DNA of 64,000 nucleotides from Pseudomonas putida (GTDB lineage: Bacteria > Pseudomonadota > Gammaproteobacteria > Pseudomonadales > Pseudomonadaceae). The stretch covers positions 297,781-361,780 of the forward strand of contig NZ_MNAH01000002.1 of NCBI RefSeq assembly GCF_001976065.1, read 5' to 3'. Shown here piece by piece: positions 1-9,033 of the stretch (the first letter of the stretch is position 1; each line of letters opens with the position of its first letter). The notes under the pieces are model-generated. The model saw only the letters and a list, made by a program, of their open reading frames with translations, was not told where the DNA came from and did not search any database. A program made the translations under genes and the position numbers.

Positions 1-450
1 AGTCTCGGCGCCACCCTCAACCACATCCTGACCTGTGACTGGTTCTACGTGGATGCCCTTGAGCGCGAATTGCGCGGTGATGATCCCCATCCCGATTGCT
101 TCGTGTTCTTCCAGGCGGACGAGCCCTTTACCCATGCCATCGATCTCAAGCGCGAACAGGCGCAAGTCGACCGGCGCCTGATTGCCTATTGCGAGCAAAT
201 GCGCGACGCCGACCTGGGCAAGATCGTGACCATCGCCCGGGACACGCCGCAATACGACAGCCGCCTGCGCCTGCTGTCGCATCTTTTCGAGCACCAGATC
301 CATCATCGCGGGCAGGTCCACGCGATACTCAGCGGCACTTCGGTCAAGCCGCCGCAGCTGGACGAGTTTTTCTGTGCTGGGGAGTCGCACCTGCGGGCGG
401 AAGATTTTGCCGAGCTGGGATGGACTGAGGCGTTGATTTGGGGGCATTAG
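1..450 (+). CDS. DinB family protein, 5'-truncated by the window edge
   Basis: The reading frame is open from the first base and ends at TAG, so about 149 C-terminal residues are present and the true start lies upstream. The visible part has the spaced histidines expected of the DinB/DfsB four-helix metal-binding fold: one in NHILTCDWFY near the start, and a cluster in HLFEHQIHHRGQVH about 50 residues from the end. DinB proteins are soluble metalloproteins of mostly unknown role, and some are thiol-dependent transferases; nothing here fixes a substrate. A 16-bp hairpin follows the stop directly. The family call is secure and the function is not. Confidence 0.85.
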   Translation, partial: SLGATLNHILTCDWFYVDALERELRGDDPHPDCFVFFQADEPFTHAIDLKREQAQVDRRLIAYCEQMRDADLGKIVTIARDTPQYDSRLRLLSHLFEHQIHHRGQVHAILSGTSVKPPQLDEFFCAGESHLRAEDFAELGWTEALIWGH

Positions 451-452
451 GA

Positions 453-502
453 TCAAAAGATCGCAGCCTGCGGCCGCGCCTTGAAAGGCTGCGATCTTTT
501 GA
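453..502 (+). terminator. Hairpin after the DinB gene, probable terminator
   Basis: A perfect 16-bp inverted repeat (arms 453-468 and 487-502) with an 18-nt loop begins three bases after the stop codon. The right arm ends in CTTTTGA. The arm core AAAAGATCGCAGCC recurs near 55684, so this is also a dispersed repeat family in this genome. Confidence 0.6.
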
Positions 503-594
503 ACTTCAGGCTTGTCGCCACAACCGCGCTCGCGATATGTTCGCCAGGCCTTCCAGCGCGAACAACGCACTGGGGCAAGTCATCGAGGATGGAA

Positions 595-1086
595 ATGGAT
601 TCCGCAGAAATTCTTGTGCTTCAAGCCCGCTACACCAATGCGCTGCATGCCGAGGCGATTGGCCTGGTCTTGAACAGTTACGCCGAAGATCCAATGGGCG
701 GTGGGCACTCCCTGCCAGCCACCGTACTGGAAAATCTGCCGGGTGAGTTGGCCAAGCGCCCCCATGCATTCAGCGTGCTGGCGTTTGTCGGCGGCGAGCC
801 GGCCGGGCTGGTCAATTGCTTTGAAGGGTTTTCGACCTTTGCCTGCCGGCCATTGGTCAACGTGCATGACGTGGCGGTGGTGCCGAAGTTTCGCGGCCTG
901 GGGCTGAGCCAGCGAATGCTGCACAAGGTCGAGGACATCGCCCGTCAGCGCGGCTGCTGCAAGATCACCCTGGAGGTGCTGGAAGGCAATGCGGTGGCGC
1001 AGGCCTCCTACGACAAGTTCGGTTTTGCCCCGGGCGAGTTCGATCCGGCCCACGGGCGCATGATGTTCTGGATCAAGCCTCTGTAA
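595..1086 (+). CDS. GNAT family N-acetyltransferase
   Basis: A 163-residue protein of usual GNAT length. The acetyl-CoA binding signature is visible as VHDVAVVPKFRGLGLSQRML (R-x-x-G-L-G/A region), followed by a C-terminal ITLEVLEGNAVAQASYDKFGF block typical of motif B. The substrate cannot be read. I chose the ATG at 595 because GAGG sits six bases before it; an in-frame ATG at 589 has GAGG directly abutting and is less likely. The frame is open further upstream to 481, into the preceding hairpin, which argues against the longer start. It is likely cytoplasmic and monocistronic. Confidence 0.85.
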   Translation: MDSAEILVLQARYTNALHAEAIGLVLNSYAEDPMGGGHSLPATVLENLPGELAKRPHAFSVLAFVGGEPAGLVNCFEGFSTFACRPLVNVHDVAVVPKFRGLGLSQRMLHKVEDIARQRGCCKITLEVLEGNAVAQASYDKFGFAPGEFDPAHGRMMFWIKPL

Positions 1087-1101
1087 TCCTGACGGTCATT
1101 G

Positions 1102-1214
1102 TGCGGGAGCGAGCTTGCTCGCGAAAAACTCAAGGACACGAGGGGTACCTGGTGCCCCTCGTTATCGTTGATGACCATCGTCGGAACGCCGCCCGGAGCA
1201 AGCTTGCTCCTGCA
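1102..1214. repeat. REP-like inverted pair, degenerate
   Basis: A REP-type unit (GGGAGCGAGCTTGCTCGCGAA, within 1104-1125) faces a second palindromic unit (GGAGCAAGCTTGCTCC, 1195-1210). Between them is an eight-base inverted repeat (GAGGGGTACCTGGTGCCCCTC). The region separates two convergent genes and may also end transcription. Confidence 0.6.
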
Positions 1215-1230
1215 GACGGGCAGGCAGAGG

Positions 1231-1449
1231 TCAATCTTTCGGCCGATAGGACTCGGTCATTTGTGCGGTTTGATCGTCTGGCACCCGCAGCTCTTTCGCC
1301 TGGCCTGGGGTGATATTGCCCAGCGCCACTTGCTGGTTGTAGTGCAAGGTTTCGTAGTAGTAGCGCATGCGTTCGGCCCCGCCTTCGGCAAAGGCGCTGG
1401 TGGAGCCTAACGTCATCAGGATTGCGAGGATCAAGGTGGATCTTTTCAT
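1231..1449 (-). CDS. Small exported protein of unknown function
   Basis: A 72-residue protein starting MKRSTLILAIL, with GGGAGGCACACC just before the ATG as a clear ribosome binding site. The first 21 residues form a classical signal peptide ending in TSAFA, leaving a mature periplasmic peptide of about 50 residues with RMRYYYETLHYNQQVALGNI. I do not recognise a family. The frame could be read further upstream, but the signal peptide and Shine-Dalgarno fix the start. It stands alone, convergent with the GNAT gene and downstream of the TonB receptor on the same strand. About 100 nt separate it from the receptor, so cotranscription is possible. Confidence 0.75.
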   Translation of the reverse strand: MKRSTLILAILMTLGSTSAFAEGGAERMRYYYETLHYNQQVALGNITPGQAKELRVPDDQTAQMTESYRPKD

Positions 1450-1555
1450 GGTGTGCCTCCCACTTGCAGATGTCGGATGCCGTTCGTCCATGAGTCGATG
1501 AATCAAAGTCGAGCGATCATTATCCGCCGATTCCGTTAAATGGGAATTAATACCT

Positions 1556-3796
1556 CTAGAGCTTCCAGTCGAGGCTCAGGGTCACCGTGCGCGGGTCACC
1601 CCAATACACGCCGTTGTAGAACCCGACGTTGTCGTAGTACTTCTTGTCGAGCAGGTTGTTGACGTTCAACGACGCCGACAGGTGCCGGTCGAATTCGTAG
1701 CGCGACATCAGGTTGACCACGGTGTAGGCCTCCTGCTGGATGTCCGTGCGTTCGCTGATCAGGCTGCCATCGGCGCGGCGTCCGACCGGGCGATTGGCGC
1801 TGCGGTAGATGTCGCTCTGCCAGTTCACCGCGGCGCCCACTGTCAGCGCCTGCCACTCCCCGGGCAGGTGCCAGGCCGTCGAGAAGCGCAGCATGTTCAA
1901 CGGCTGAACCGTATTGGTCCGTTGTTTTTCACCGTCGACCGAATGGGTGTAGGTGTAACCGGCGGTCATGTTCCAGCCCTCCAGGACTTCGCCTGACAAT
2001 TCGGCTTCGAAGCCTTGCACCTTGTTGCCTTTACCGCTGGATTTGTAGAACTCCTCGCCGGTCACCGGATCCGGTGGTACCGCGTCGTCCAGTTCCGCGA
2101 CGTTGTCCTGCTTGCTCCAGAACAACGCGGTGGCCATGTTCAAGCGTTCTTCCAGCAGGCCGCCCTTGAGGCCCAGTTCATAGTTACTGCCGACCACCGG
2201 TTCGAGGTATTTGCGATTGCTGTCGCGGTTGGACTGCGGTTTGAAAATGTCGGTGTAGCTGACATAGACGGTGTACTCCGGGGTGAGGTCGTACAGCAGG
2301 CCGGCGTAAGGCGTCCACATATCGTTGTGTTCTTGACTGCTGTGATCGACCGCGCTCAATTGCAGGTTGGCGTCGTAGCTGTTGGTGGTGCTCGACGCTT
2401 TCCAGCTGCCATAGCGGCTGCCGATTACCGCATGCAGTTCATCGGTCAGGGTCAGGCGCGTGGCCAGGTAACCGGCTTTTTGCCGAGTGCTGTCTTTTGC
2501 GCCTGTCAGGCCGGTATCGGTGTCGCTGAACTTGGCGATGTTGCCCATGTATTTCCAGTCGGGGATGATTTCGTAATCCGCCGCCCTCGGGCCATCCACC
2601 AGGTAAGGCGAGTCTTCGCGACGCTCAGCCTCGCCATAACCGACCATCAATTGGTGTTCTCGACCGAACAGCGAGTAGGGGCCTGAGACGTTGAAGTCAT
2701 AAGCCTTCATCTTTTGCGTGCCGAGCATGTGCCCAAGGTAGGCGGTCATGCCGCTGCGATCGGCATTCGGGAAACCGCCACCGCCGTAATAGATCTTGCC
2801 GTCGGTGTCGCTTTCGCGGTGGGTATACGCCGCCTTGAACTGCCAGCCGCCGCCCAGTTGATGATCGAGGTTGGCAAACGCGGTCTTGTCCTTGAGTGGC
2901 CAGGAGCTCCAGGAGGTGGCCATGTTAGTCGAGCGCCCGAGGTTGGCCTTGCTGCCGTCAGAGTTCCAGTACGGCACCGTGCCCCACGACGTGCCTTGCA
3001 CATGTTTGTTCTGATAGTCGTAGCCCACCGCCAGGAGGGTGTCGTCGGTCAGGTCGGCTTCGAGCACCCCGTACCCGACTTCCCGTTGCTGCTGGTATTT
3101 GTCCCGGTAGGAGTCGCTGTCGCGGTAGGCCACCACCCCACGACCGCGCAGTCGCCCGTCGAAAGCCAGCGGGCCGCCGACGTCCAGGTAGCTGTAGTAG
3201 TCGTCATAGGTGCCGCCGCTGACGCCGCTCCTGGCTTCCCATTGTGCGGTCGGTCGCTTGCGCACCATGTTGATGGTCGCCGAGGGATCGCCGGCACCGG
3301 TGGTCAAGCCCGTCGCACCGCGGACTACCTCGATGCGGTCATAGATGATGGTGTCGGAATCGGACTTCATGTAGCTGAAGGTATTGAGCATGCCATCGAT
3401 CTGGAAATTATTGATCGTGTAGCCGCGCGAGGAATAGCTGACCCGGTCAGAGTCGTTGTGCTGGACCACAATGCCGGTGGTCTGGCTCATCGCCTCGGAC
3501 AGGCTGCCGAGTTTGAAGTCGTCCATCTGCTGGCGCGTGACCACGGATACCGATTGCGGTGTTTCCTTGATCGACAGGGGCAGCCGGGTGGCCGTACTCA
3601 TGGAGCCGGTGGTGTACGAGTCGGTATTTTCGGTGGTGCTCCCCAGGCTCTGGGCGGTGACGTTGGTCGCTCCGAGCATGAGGGTTGGCGCCAGGGGCGC
3701 AGTCTCGGTATCGGCTTCAGCGAGCAGGTCCGGGCTCAGTGCGGCACCGCACAAGCCCAGGGTAAAAGTCATGGAACGGGTGATAGGCGCGAACAT
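1556..3796 (-). CDS. TonB-dependent siderophore receptor (FhuE/FpvA-like)
   Basis: A 746-residue outer-membrane receptor. After an N-terminal export signal (ending near LLAEA) come a TonB-box-like stretch, a plug domain (about residues 75-185, with LPLSIKETPQSVSVVTRQQM, RGYTINNFQIDGM and IEVVRGATGLTTGAGDPSATINMVRKRPT) and a 22-strand barrel ending TVTLSLDWKL. These plug motifs are those of the hydroxamate/pyoverdine receptor group (FhuE, FoxA, FpvA type). The roughly 70 residues before the plug are too short for the N-terminal signalling domain used with FecI/FecR pairs, and no sigma/anti-sigma genes adjoin it. The ligand cannot be assigned. AAGGAG precedes the start. A Fur-box-like site lies upstream. 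Confidence 0.93.
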   Translation of the reverse strand: MFAPITRSMTFTLGLCGAALSPDLLAEADTETAPLAPTLMLGATNVTAQSLGSTTENTDSYTTGSMSTATRLPLSIKETPQSVSVVTRQQMDDFKLGSLSEAMSQTTGIVVQHNDSDRVSYSSRGYTINNFQIDGMLNTFSYMKSDSDTIIYDRIEVVRGATGLTTGAGDPSATINMVRKRPTAQWEARSGVSGGTYDDYYSYLDVGGPLAFDGRLRGRGVVAYRDSDSYRDKYQQQREVGYGVLEADLTDDTLLAVGYDYQNKHVQGTSWGTVPYWNSDGSKANLGRSTNMATSWSSWPLKDKTAFANLDHQLGGGWQFKAAYTHRESDTDGKIYYGGGGFPNADRSGMTAYLGHMLGTQKMKAYDFNVSGPYSLFGREHQLMVGYGEAERREDSPYLVDGPRAADYEIIPDWKYMGNIAKFSDTDTGLTGAKDSTRQKAGYLATRLTLTDELHAVIGSRYGSWKASSTTNSYDANLQLSAVDHSSQEHNDMWTPYAGLLYDLTPEYTVYVSYTDIFKPQSNRDSNRKYLEPVVGSNYELGLKGGLLEERLNMATALFWSKQDNVAELDDAVPPDPVTGEEFYKSSGKGNKVQGFEAELSGEVLEGWNMTAGYTYTHSVDGEKQRTNTVQPLNMLRFSTAWHLPGEWQALTVGAAVNWQSDIYRSANRPVGRRADGSLISERTDIQQEAYTVVNLMSRYEFDRHLSASLNVNNLLDKKYYDNVGFYNGVYWGDPRTVTLSLDWKL

Positions 3797-3874
3797 CGCG
3801 GCCGACTCCTTGTCGTCGAGGGAAAAATCCGTTGATTCAAAGACGAAGGAGGAGGGGGGGATTTAGGGGTAAAC

Positions 3875-3893
3875 GAGAATTATTATTATTTTA
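3875..3893 (-). promoter_or_regulatory. Fur-box-like site upstream of the siderophore receptor
   Basis: The 19-mer GAGAATTATTATTATTTTA agrees with the classical Fur consensus GATAATGATAATCATTATC at 13 of 19 positions by hand count. It lies about 80 nt before the receptor start, where iron repression would be expected for such a gene. Only the match is seen; the regulation is inferred. Confidence 0.6.
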
Positions 3894-3921
3894 GAGGTGT
3901 TTCCTACAGCGAAGAACAACG

Positions 3922-4009
3922 GTGGGAGCGGGCTTGCTCGCGAAAGCGGTGTGTCATTCAACACTGATGTCGACTGACACACCGCTTTCGCGAGCAAGCC
4001 CGCTCCCAC
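3922..4009. repeat. REPIN, perfect inverted pair
   Basis: Two perfectly complementary 35-nt arms (3922-3956 and 3975-4009) of the GTGGGAGCGGGCTTGCTCGC REP class are separated by 18 nt. The element fills the gap between the TonB receptor promoter and the stop of the cptA-like gene. Confidence 0.9.
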
Positions 4010-4017
4010 AGGTTCTA

Positions 4018-5763
4018 TTACTTTTGCACGACTTCGTGCACGGCTGGCGCCGCTTTAGGCTTGATCAGGCTGAAGTCGATCAATGGTCGCTGTTGACGCT
4101 CGTAAGGGTTGCCGATCAGCAAGGGGCGTGGCTTGAAGCTGTCACTGACCAGGCTCTTGCTGCGATCGAGTTCATCGAAGCTCAGGCCTGCCAGGTCTGC
4201 CCAGGTATGAATCAGGTGTGAGCTGCTGTAGGGGCGCCCCAAGTCCGCGGCGAAGTTCCAGTCGTGACTTTCGCGCCATTTGGGCGAGGCCCACGCCATG
4301 AACGGGATGGTGTACATCGGCGCTGTCGGCTTGCTCTCGTTGCGTCCCAGGGTGCCGTGTCCAGGGGAGTCGAAGACGTCTTCGCCGTGGTCGGAGAGGT
4401 ACAGCAAAAAGCCGTTCGGATCAGACTTGGCGTAGTCCTTGATCAGGCTCGACACCACGAAGTCGTTGTACAGCACGGCGTTGTCATAGCTGTTGTACGT
4501 CGGCAGTTGATCGTCACGTACACCGGCTGGAACACCATTGCGGTCCTTGAACTTGTCGAAGGTCGAAGGGTAGCGGTACTGGTAGCTCATGTGCGTGCCG
4601 AGCAGATGCACCACGATCAGCTTGCGCGGTGCCGCGTCGGCCAGGGCCTTGTTGAACGGCTCGATCACGTCACCATCGTACTGGGCGGCATTCTGATTGC
4701 GGTTGTTGTTGAGGTACACCTGTTCGTCGGCCTGCTCGGAGAAGGTCGTGAGCATGGTGTTGCGCTTGGTCATGGTCTGCTGGTTGGTGATCCAGAACGT
4801 CTTGTAGCCGGCCTGTTTCATCATGGCGACCAATGACGGCGTGGACAGGTACAGCTCGGGGCTTTCTTCGTCGGCGAAGGTCAGCACCTGTTGCAGCGCT
4901 TCGATGGTGTAGGGGCGCGGCGTGATGACGTTATCGAAGACCGTCAGTTGATCCTTGAGCTTGTCCAGCTCAGGGGTGGTTTGCCGTGGGTAGCCGTACA
5001 GGCTCATGCGCTGACGGTTGGTCGACTCGCCGATCACCAGCACCAGGGTGGCCGGCTGGTTCGCCGTCGAATCCTTGAAGTTATGCAGCGGCGCCACCTT
5101 GCTCGCGCTGTGCAACATGTCCTGCATGCCGGCCAGGGTATCGAGGTAGCGATGATAAGCCACGGCCATCTGCCACGGCACCGCCGGCTCGATGCGGGTT
5201 TCGAATTTCTCGAAGCCCTCGGCGAAGCTGCCGGTACGCATCGTCTGCTTGACCAGCGGATAACCGACCACGGCAACCAGGATGGCGGCGGCTGCCACCA
5301 GGGCCTTGGTGCGCGGCAGGTACACCGGGCGCAAGCGGGTCCACAGGAAATAGCCCACTGCAGTGTGCGCGAGGAAGGCCGGTACCATCCACCAGGCAAA
5401 GTACTGGGTCATGTACTCGCCGGCTTCGGACACGTTCGATTCGAACATGATGAAGATGACGCTTTGGGAAAATTCCTGCTGATAGATGAAGAAGTAACCG
5501 AGGCTGGCCATCGAGCACGCCCACAGCACCACACCGATCGCGGCGGCCATCACCCGGGTTTGCCGGGGAAACAGCAGCATCGGCGCCAGCCAGATGGCAC
5601 TCATCACGAACGCCTGGCGAAAGCCGGTGAAACCGGAGGTGCCGGTCAGCTGGATCAAGAGTTGGGTGATGCCGGAGAAATACCAGAAGAACAGGAATAG
5701 CCAGAGAAGTCCTGCCCAATCAAAACCTTTCGCAGACGTATCGCTGCGTTTAAACCAAGTCAT
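4018..5763 (-). CDS. cptA: Phosphoethanolamine transferase CptA (LPS core modification)
   Basis: A 581-residue inner-membrane enzyme of the EptA/CptA sulfatase-fold family. It has about five N-terminal transmembrane segments in residues 15-185 and a periplasmic catalytic domain from about 235 on. Visible active-site elements are VLVIGESTNRQRMSLYGYPR, the nucleophile-bearing RPYTIEALQQVL, HLLGTHMSYQYRYP and YLSDHGEDVFDSPGHG, which supply the metal ligands. Length and motif spacing fit CptA (EptC, about 577 residues in E. coli), which adds phosphoethanolamine to heptose of the LPS core. EptA-type lipid A specificity is the alternative. GGAGCGTTGA precedes the ATG. It is monocistronic, with about 200 nt to the next gene. 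Confidence 0.85.
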   Translation of the reverse strand: MTWFKRSDTSAKGFDWAGLLWLFLFFWYFSGITQLLIQLTGTSGFTGFRQAFVMSAIWLAPMLLFPRQTRVMAAAIGVVLWACSMASLGYFFIYQQEFSQSVIFIMFESNVSEAGEYMTQYFAWWMVPAFLAHTAVGYFLWTRLRPVYLPRTKALVAAAAILVAVVGYPLVKQTMRTGSFAEGFEKFETRIEPAVPWQMAVAYHRYLDTLAGMQDMLHSASKVAPLHNFKDSTANQPATLVLVIGESTNRQRMSLYGYPRQTTPELDKLKDQLTVFDNVITPRPYTIEALQQVLTFADEESPELYLSTPSLVAMMKQAGYKTFWITNQQTMTKRNTMLTTFSEQADEQVYLNNNRNQNAAQYDGDVIEPFNKALADAAPRKLIVVHLLGTHMSYQYRYPSTFDKFKDRNGVPAGVRDDQLPTYNSYDNAVLYNDFVVSSLIKDYAKSDPNGFLLYLSDHGEDVFDSPGHGTLGRNESKPTAPMYTIPFMAWASPKWRESHDWNFAADLGRPYSSSHLIHTWADLAGLSFDELDRSKSLVSDSFKPRPLLIGNPYERQQRPLIDFSLIKPKAAPAVHEVVQK

Positions 5764-5922
5764 TCAACGCTCCAGCCAGTCAATCACTACCACCGCCAAG
5801 CCACGCAGCCACCAAGACAACAGCGGCCGCGCACAGTCCAGGCGGCGCACATTGCGCCGGAGTATCAACAGGCGAATGTGAAAATTTCGTGAGTTTCCGC
5901 AGGTAAGGAGGGGGTGGTGCGT

Positions 5923-5947
5923 CGGAAGCAGTGCAATGCTGCTTCCG
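5923..5947 (-). terminator. Possible terminator hairpin after the small coiled-coil gene
   Basis: CGGAAGCAG and CTGCTTCCG form a perfect 9-bp stem with a 7-nt loop, 16 nt past the stop of the 58-residue minus-strand gene. No uridine run follows on that strand, so the terminator call is tentative. Confidence 0.35.
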
Positions 5948-5962
5948 GTTTCGGCGAGGAGG

Positions 5963-6139
5963 TCAGGCGTGCGGTGCCCGTTGGGGCAGTGGCAAGGGCT
6001 GCTGGCCCTGGATCAGCAAGCGCAGTTGCGCCAGCTCCTGTTTCAACTGGTCGCGCTCGTCTTTCAACTGACGCAATTCCTCGCGACGGATAGTGACGTA
6101 AAGAGTTTGTGCTGGCAGTGCGGTGTGTACTGTGCCCAT
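5963..6139 (-). CDS. Small coiled-coil protein, unknown function
   Basis: A 58-residue frame starting MGTVHTALPAQTLYVTIRRE, preceded by GCGAGGTGAGCA as a good ribosome binding site and ending TGA. The middle (REELRQLKDERDQLKQELAQLRLLI) has leucines at heptad spacing with charged flanks, so a short coiled coil or dimerising helix is likely; the tail is proline-rich. There is no signal peptide. It is too short for default gene-length cut-offs. Codon use is typical of the region (G/C third positions). No family is recognised. It is transcribed divergently from gnd, with about 270 nt between starts. Confidence 0.65.
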   Translation of the reverse strand: MGTVHTALPAQTLYVTIRREELRQLKDERDQLKQELAQLRLLIQGQQPLPLPQRAPHA

Positions 6140-6413
6140 TGCTCACCTCGCAAATGGCGTGTCTCAACTGTAGGGTTGCCCGCCGAAATCGGTGGCTGAT
6201 CTACTATCGGCGCCAATTTTGATTTCTTTTGCCCCCAAAGGGAACTTTTTTATTTTTCATGGTCGTTGTGTCTTTGGCACGATTCCCGACGTTATCCATC
6301 AGGATCGGGCACAATGCCCGGAAACTTCATGCCAACGCTCTGGACTAACCTCATGAGTCGCGTTGGGCTATAACCTTTGACACACTTTTATTTGTAGTAG
6401 GGAGCATCAGTAC

Positions 6414-7394
6414 ATGCAACTCGGGATTATTGGACTGGGCCGCATGGGCGGCAATATTGCGCGGCGCCTGATGCTCAACGGACATAGCACCGTTGTGTAC
6501 GACCGCAATACCGCCTTCGTCGACACCTTGAGTGCAGAGGGCGCCACGGGCGTTGCCGATTTGCCGGCCCTGGTCGCTGGCCTGGCCAAGCCACGAGCGG
6601 TGTGGGTCATGCTGCCGGCAGGCGCACCGACCGAAGACACCATCGACAACCTGAGCACCTTGCTCGAAGCCGGCGATACCATCATCGACGGTGGCAACAC
6701 CTTCTATAAGGACGATATTCGCCGGGCCAAGACCCTCGCGGAAAAAGGCCTGCACTACATCGACGTCGGCACCTCCGGTGGCGTCTGGGGCCTGGAACGC
6801 GGCTATTGCATGATGATCGGCGGCGATACCGAGACCGTCACACGTCTCGATCCGCTGTTCAAGTCCCTGGCGCCGGGCATGGGTGACATTCCGCGCACCA
6901 AGGACCGCAAATCCGATGACGATCGGGCCGAGCACGGCTACATCCACGCTGGTCCCGCCGGTGCCGGGCATTTCGTCAAGATGATTCACAACGGTATCGA
7001 GTACGGCATGATGCAGGCCTTTGCCGAAGGCTTCGACATCCTGAAAACCAAGTCCAGCGACATCCTGCCGCCAGAGCAGCGTTTCGACCTTAACGTTGCC
7101 GACATCGCCGAAGTCTGGCGTCGTGGCAGCGTGGTGTCCTCGTGGTTGCTCGACTTGACCGCCGACGCCCTGGCCAGCGATCCCAAACTCGACGGTTTTT
7201 CCGGTTCCGTAGCGGACAGCGGTGAGGGTCAGTGGACTATCGAAGCCGCCATGGAACAAGCCGTGCCGGTGCCAGTGCTGTCGAACTCGCTGTTCTCTCG
7301 TTACCGCTCGCGCGGCCAGGGCACCTTTGGTGACAAAGTCCTCTCGGCCCAGCGCTTCGGCTTCGGCGGCCACGTGGAGACAGCGAAAAAATGA
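6414..7394 (+). CDS. gnd: 6-phosphogluconate dehydrogenase, short (GntZ/YqeC-type)
   Basis: A 326-residue enzyme for oxidative decarboxylation of 6-phosphogluconate to ribulose 5-phosphate. The N-terminal Rossmann motif is [19 protein letters not shown]; the substrate signature appears as [12 protein letters not shown] and [12 protein letters not shown], and the catalytic lysine lies in [19 protein letters not shown]. It is about 140 residues shorter than the NADP-dependent Gnd of enteric bacteria and matches the short class, often NAD-preferring and found in gluconate/Entner-Doudoroff organisms. Its stop overlaps the zwf start by four bases (ATGA), so the two are translationally coupled. GGGAG lies 9 nt before the ATG. 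Confidence 0.93.
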   Translation: MQLGIIGLGRMGGNIARRLMLNGHSTVVYDRNTAFVDTLSAEGATGVADLPALVAGLAKPRAVWVMLPAGAPTEDTIDNLSTLLEAGDTIIDGGNTFYKDDIRRAKTLAEKGLHYIDVGTSGGVWGLERGYCMMIGGDTETVTRLDPLFKSLAPGMGDIPRTKDRKSDDDRAEHGYIHAGPAGAGHFVKMIHNGIEYGMMQAFAEGFDILKTKSSDILPPEQRFDLNVADIAEVWRRGSVVSSWLLDLTADALASDPKLDGFSGSVADSGEGQWTIEAAMEQAVPVPVLSNSLFSRYRSRGQGTFGDKVLSAQRFGFGGHVETAKK

Positions 7395-8914
7395 CCCATG
7401 GGATCCGCAGCAAATCCAAGACTGAACCCGCGCCACCCACCACGCTGTTCCTGTTCGGCGCCCACGGTGATCTGGTCAAGCGCCTGCTGATGCCGGCGCT
7501 GTACAACCTCAAGCGCGACGGTTTACTCGGGGATGGCCTGCGGATCATCGGCGTTGACCACAACGCCATCAGCGATGAAGGCTTCGCGAAGAAACTCGAA
7601 GACTTCATTCGCAGTGAGGTGGCCGGCAAAGTCGGCAAGGGCGATCAGTCCCTTGACCCGGATGTGTGGGCCAGACTCGCCAAGGGCATCAGCTACGTCC
7701 AGGGCGATTTCCTGGACGACAGCACTTATCACGCGCTGGCGGCGAAAATCGCCGACAGCGGCACAGGCAACGCGGTGTTCTACCTGGCCACCGCGCCACG
7801 CTTTTTCAGTGAAGTGGCGCGCCGTCTCGGCGCGTCCGGTTTGCTCGAAGAAAGTGCCGAGGCGTTCCGAAGAGTGGTGATCGAAAAGCCCTTCGGTTCC
7901 GACCTGCAAACGGCCGAGGCCTTGAACGCCTGCTTGCTCAAGGTCATGACGGAAAAGCAGATCTACCGGATCGATCACTATCTGGGCAAGGAGACCGTGC
8001 AGAACATTCTGGTCAGCCGGTTCTCCAACAGCCTGTTCGAAGCGTTCTGGAACAACCATTACATCGACCACGTGCAGATAACTGCCGCCGAGACCGTCGG
8101 CGTGGAAACCCGTGGCAGCTTTTACGAACACACCGGTGCCCTGCGGGACATGGTGCCCAATCATCTGTTCCAGTTGCTGGCAATGGTGGCCATGGAGCCA
8201 CCGGCCGCGTTTGGCGCCGATGCGGTTCGCGGCGAGAAAGCCAAGGTGGTCGGCGCGATTCGTCCCTGGTCGGCGGAAGAAGCTCGGGCCAATTCCGTTC
8301 GCGGCCAGTACACCGCTGGCCAGATCAATGGCAAGCCACTGCCCGGTTATCGCCAGGAAGAGAAGGTGGCGCCCGACAGCAACACCGAAACCTATGTCGC
8401 GCTCAAGGTCATGATCGACAACTGGCGCTGGGTCGGCGTGCCGTTCTACCTGCGCACGGGCAAGCGCATGAGCGTGCGCGACACCGAGATCGTCATCTGC
8501 TTCAAGCCAGCGCCTTATGCGCAGTTCCGCGATACCGAAGTGGATGAGCTGGCGCCGACGTACCTGCGGATCCAGATTCAACCCAACGAGGGTATGTGGT
8601 TCGACCTGCTGGCCAAGCGGCCCGGCCAGGCCCTGAAGATGGACAACATCGAACTGGGGTTTGCCTACAAGGACTTCTTCGAAATGCAGCCGTCCACCGG
8701 CTATGAAACCCTGATCTACGACTGTCTGACCGGAGACCAGACGCTGTTCCAGCGCGCCGACAACATCGAGAACGGCTGGCGTGCCGTGCAGCCATTCCTG
8801 GACGCCTGGCAGCAGGATTCCAGCGTGCAGGGCTACGCTGCGGGTGAAGACGGACCGCAGGCCGCCAAAGAGCTGCTGGCACGCGACGGTCGCGTGTGGC
8901 ACGGGCTTGGATGA
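7391..8914 (+). CDS. zwf: Glucose-6-phosphate 1-dehydrogenase
   Basis: A 507-residue enzyme oxidising glucose 6-phosphate to 6-phosphogluconolactone. The NAD(P)-binding start is [24 protein letters not shown], and the active-site signature is [21 protein letters not shown] with the catalytic histidine. The length is standard. It forms a two-gene unit with gnd. Unlike the hexR-linked zwf-pgl-eda operon of Pseudomonas, no pgl or eda follows, so this is probably a second, gnd-linked paralogue. Promoter elements upstream of gnd were not resolved. Confidence 0.95.
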   Translation: MTHGIRSKSKTEPAPPTTLFLFGAHGDLVKRLLMPALYNLKRDGLLGDGLRIIGVDHNAISDEGFAKKLEDFIRSEVAGKVGKGDQSLDPDVWARLAKGISYVQGDFLDDSTYHALAAKIADSGTGNAVFYLATAPRFFSEVARRLGASGLLEESAEAFRRVVIEKPFGSDLQTAEALNACLLKVMTEKQIYRIDHYLGKETVQNILVSRFSNSLFEAFWNNHYIDHVQITAAETVGVETRGSFYEHTGALRDMVPNHLFQLLAMVAMEPPAAFGADAVRGEKAKVVGAIRPWSAEEARANSVRGQYTAGQINGKPLPGYRQEEKVAPDSNTETYVALKVMIDNWRWVGVPFYLRTGKRMSVRDTEIVICFKPAPYAQFRDTEVDELAPTYLRIQIQPNEGMWFDLLAKRPGQALKMDNIELGFAYKDFFEMQPSTGYETLIYDCLTGDQTLFQRADNIENGWRAVQPFLDAWQQDSSVQGYAAGEDGPQAAKELLARDGRVWHGLG

Positions 8915-8949
8915 GTGACGTGTCGCCACGTTGAACCGCGTTATCGTTC

Positions 8950-9015
8950 TTCGCGGGCAAGGCTCGCTCCTACAGGTCAATGTGATCATCTGTAGGCGCG
9001 TGGCTTGCCCGCGAA
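8950..9015. repeat. REPIN between zwf and nhaB
   Basis: Two inverted REP units (8950-8975 and 8990-9015) of the TTCGCGGGCAAGG.TCGCTCCTACAG type are separated by 14 nt between convergent genes. The arms pair imperfectly around GGCTCGCTCC/GCGCGTGGCTT. Confidence 0.8.
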
Positions 9016-9033
9016 GGCGTCAGGCCTGCCAGC

